A stretch of DNA of 54,095 nt from an uncultured Muribaculaceae bacterium (GTDB taxonomy: Bacteria > Bacteroidota > Bacteroidia > Bacteroidales > Muribaculaceae): NCBI GenBank assembly GCA_910583525.1, contig CAJTXL010000022.1:1-54095 (forward strand), written 5' to 3'. Each line of letters starts with the position of its first letter. Position 1 is the stretch's first letter. The translations under genes and the position numbers were made by a program. A model generated the notes under the pieces. It was given only the letters and a program-made list of their open reading frames with translations, was not told where the DNA came from and ran no database searches. Positions 52,894 to 54,095 of this stretch are shown one piece after another.

Positions 52894-52928
52894 GTTATGG
52901 GAACTCCGGCCCCATAAGCCGGAATAAC
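52894..52928 (+). promoter_or_regulatory. Two mutually exclusive hairpins just before the DUF4121 start
   Basis: Fold A: GTTAT (52894-52898) with ATAAC (52924-52928), enclosing TCCGGC (52905-52910) with GCCGGA (52918-52923), loop CCCATAA. Fold B: TTATGGG (52895-52901) with CCCATAA (52911-52917), loop AACTCCGGC. The two interleave and cannot both form fully. The start codon at 52946 is 17 bases downstream, so a switch of translation is possible. Confidence 0.5.
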
Positions 52929-52945
52929 AAAAAACAAGATGGTAT

Positions 52946-53767
52946 ATGTCAGAAGCAACAAAGAACAAGTACACCCTTGAAACCCTACTGCCGTTGAATG
53001 TGTCATACGACAGGGATCATATCCTCAGGCAGCAGGATGTGGATATGGTGAACAGGCTCGTGGAAGTCATCGAAGACTCACGCTCAAGCCTCACACCTAA
53101 GATCGGAGACAGGATGCGTCATGTTGACCGGGAAGGAGATTTCTACGGACACGCGCTGCTCGAAAATCTCAGGGCTGACGGAATGTCGGTATGCCTTGCA
53201 CCATACGTGCCGTTTGTAGGTATCGGTGATCCTGATATATGGCTCAGCGTCAGCGGAGGGCCGTTCACAAGCATCGATCCCGCCGAAATGAAGTTCATCG
53301 GCTGGGAGGACGGGGTATTCAGCGCATGGGGACATTGCGGACCGTGCGCCAACGGAAGCGTGAGATTCATGGCGAAGGTCGCCAAATGGGAATACTCTGA
53401 TCCGGAACCGCTCTATGGGGATTTTACCACCGAGACATGGCGCAAACTCTATGTCCGCATCAATAATAATCCTGAATCTCGCTACCGGTATGTCGCCAAC
53501 GGAACAGCCTTCCGTGACGATGCCGACTTCGACAGGTTTAAGGATAACTATGAAGCGACAGTTTTCAATCATTCCGAGTCCATGCTGGTTGTATGGTGCT
53601 TCCGGGATAAGACCGAGTTCCTACAGGAAGATGAATGGAACAGACTGGATTTGCCAATGCAGAATCGGATGTACAACGGGTGTCTTGTTAAAGTCAAAAT
53701 CAAGAAAGACATGGGGCGTCATATCACCACATTCTACCGCATAGAACTACCACCGATAACTTACTAA
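52946..53767 (+). CDS. DUF4121-like protein of a Bacteroidales mobile element
   Basis: 273 aa. The opening (YTLETLLPLNVSYDRDHILRQQD and VNRLVEVIEDSR), the GDRMRHVDREGDFYGHALLE stretch and the GWEDGVFSAWGHCGPCANG region fit my memory of the DUF4121 family, found almost only in Bacteroidales conjugative elements; this is recognition, not a search. No catalytic motif or membrane segment is evident. HxGPCANGxxxF recalls a metal- or ligand-binding loop, but that is speculation. Codon use is less C/G-rich at third positions than in the core genes to the left, in line with transfer. The start is preceded by an A-rich leader and two alternative hairpins. Confidence 0.65.
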   Translation: MSEATKNKYTLETLLPLNVSYDRDHILRQQDVDMVNRLVEVIEDSRSSLTPKIGDRMRHVDREGDFYGHALLENLRADGMSVCLAPYVPFVGIGDPDIWLSVSGGPFTSIDPAEMKFIGWEDGVFSAWGHCGPCANGSVRFMAKVAKWEYSDPEPLYGDFTTETWRKLYVRINNNPESRYRYVANGTAFRDDADFDRFKDNYEATVFNHSESMLVVWCFRDKTEFLQEDEWNRLDLPMQNRMYNGCLVKVKIKKDMGRHITTFYRIELPPITY

Positions 53768-53778
53768 AACCATAAGAT

Positions 53779-54095
53779 ATGACTTCAACAGCAACACATG
53801 CAGGCGGCAAAGCCGACCTGCTTTCCGGTATTCTGGGAGTGGAAATCCGAAACGAAGAGAAGATAACGGCTCAGGACAGGCTCTTTTGCGAAAAACAGCA
53901 GGAAGCACTCTACAAGAGCCTTGATCAGATAGACCGCTGGTATGACATCTTTACAAAAGAGGCTGAAAAATACGGCGAGAGCAACCGTATCAGTTACAAA
54001 GTGAACGGAGAGATATCATATCGGGAGAGAGTTTATCCGGATGACAGCAATTACTCGCATCATGAGTTCAGACCGTTCAAATCCATCAATATGCT
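53779..54095 (+). CDS. Mobile-element protein of unknown function, cut by window end
   Basis: Open reading frame from ATG 53779 to the window edge (105 codons seen, no stop). It begins MTSTATHAGGKADLLSGI and continues with helical, charged sequence (QDRLFCEKQQEALYKSLDQ, RWYDIFTKEAEKYGE). It lies 11 bases after the DUF4121-like stop, so it is probably in the same operon. I do not recognise the family; it may be one of the conserved DUF proteins that accompany DUF4121 in conjugative elements. Confidence 0.65.
   Translation, partial: MTSTATHAGGKADLLSGILGVEIRNEEKITAQDRLFCEKQQEALYKSLDQIDRWYDIFTKEAEKYGESNRISYKVNGEISYRERVYPDDSNYSHHEFRPFKSINM

Larger units (their letters stand above)
52295..52945. 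other. 650-base gene-free junction between core gene and mobile element
   Basis: No ORF of note. The left part (to about 52620) is clearly AT-rich compared with the flanking genes; the right part (from 52670) is GC-richer and full of inverted repeats. It holds, in order: the cotH promoter, a plus-strand promoter-like pair, an imperfect inverted repeat, a terminator-like hairpin (52623-52660), a long rod-like structure (52766-52877) and a pair of alternative hairpins (52894-52928). A left end or attachment site of the element may lie here but no flanking direct repeat can be identified from one side. Confidence 0.6.

Noticed and set aside
52895..52923. H-type pseudoknot formed from both hairpins at once
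   Set aside because: The second stem begins directly after the first stem closes, leaving no bases for the connecting loop across a 7-bp stem. Alternative folds are more plausible.
52894..52928. Integron attC site
   Set aside because: The GTTAT/ATAAC ends do not fit the GTTRRRY/RYYYAAC core sites and no integrase is nearby.

Overview
The window is chromosomal DNA of a Bacteroidales bacterium, most like a gut Muribaculaceae-type genome. The evidence is: promoters of the Bacteroidota form (TTTG, about 20 bases, TAnnTTTG); A-rich leaders in place of Shine-Dalgarno sequences; a tmRNA encoding the tag GENNYALAA; a lipidated TamL next to TamB; Na+-NQR; DUF4250; InlJ-like cysteine LRRs; a GIYIINGKK-type C-terminal tail; and, at the right edge, genes of a Bacteroidales conjugative element. 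Most of the window is ordinary core genome. The right-hand ~1.8 kb looks like the start of an integrative element.

Layout, left to right. 0.2-10.3 kb (all minus): mdh with its own terminator, then lipoprotein thioredoxin, a DbpA-like helicase, tamB and tamL. 10.5-10.9 kb: tmRNA (plus), sharing a bidirectional terminator with the convergent M13 peptidase gene. 11.1-15.1 kb (minus): ABC-F ATPase and pepO. 15.2-17.2 kb (plus): thymidine kinase, a YhcH-family protein and a DUF3108 protein. 17.2-20.6 kb (minus): pyrK-pyrD, tRNA-Met(CAT), stand-alone trpB2 and tRNA-His. 20.7-27.0 kb (minus): a tight six-gene operon, EamA transporter - DUF4250 - pcrA - nspC - GT2 glycosyltransferase - radC, from one clear promoter. 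27.2 kb: OmpA-type lipoprotein (plus). 27.9-29.7 kb (minus): rsmG - MBL hydrolase - GNAT. 29.9-31.5 kb (plus): a CvfB-like S1 protein and an ECF sigma factor. 31.5-35.3 kb (minus): THUMP-like methyltransferase, pgk and an LRR protein. 35.5-37.9 kb (plus): a phosphoesterase/beta-propeller fusion and a degenerate Rossmann-like protein. 37.9-41.3 kb (minus): DUF805 plus a FecBCD-type metal/cofactor ABC importer. 41.5-47.4 kb (plus): complete nqrABCDEF. 47.6-50.3 kb: ppdK. 50.5-50.8 kb: two identical tRNA-Gly(GCC) and tRNA-Leu(GAG). 50.9-52.3 kb (minus): CotH-family lipoprotein. 52.3-52.95 kb: a gene-free junction. 52.95 kb to the end: DUF4121-like gene and a truncated second gene of a mobile element.

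Metabolically the core genes fit an anaerobe. Malate dehydrogenase, pyruvate phosphate dikinase and phosphoglycerate kinase serve the PEP/C4 route, Na+-NQR makes a sodium gradient from NADH, pyrK-pyrD makes orotate with NAD+, and nspC belongs to norspermidine/spermidine synthesis. TamL/TamB, OmpA and several lipoproteins serve the envelope.

The most interesting region is the junction just before the mobile-element genes. Bases 52766-52877 can fold into a rod of about 40 base pairs with a side hairpin. It is followed at 52894-52928 by two mutually exclusive hairpins immediately upstream of the DUF4121 start codon. Upstream of that, 52356-52660 holds a promoter-like and terminator-like pair with no ORF. 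The dbpA-like gene also carries a perfect 17-bp inverted repeat inside its first 25 codons.
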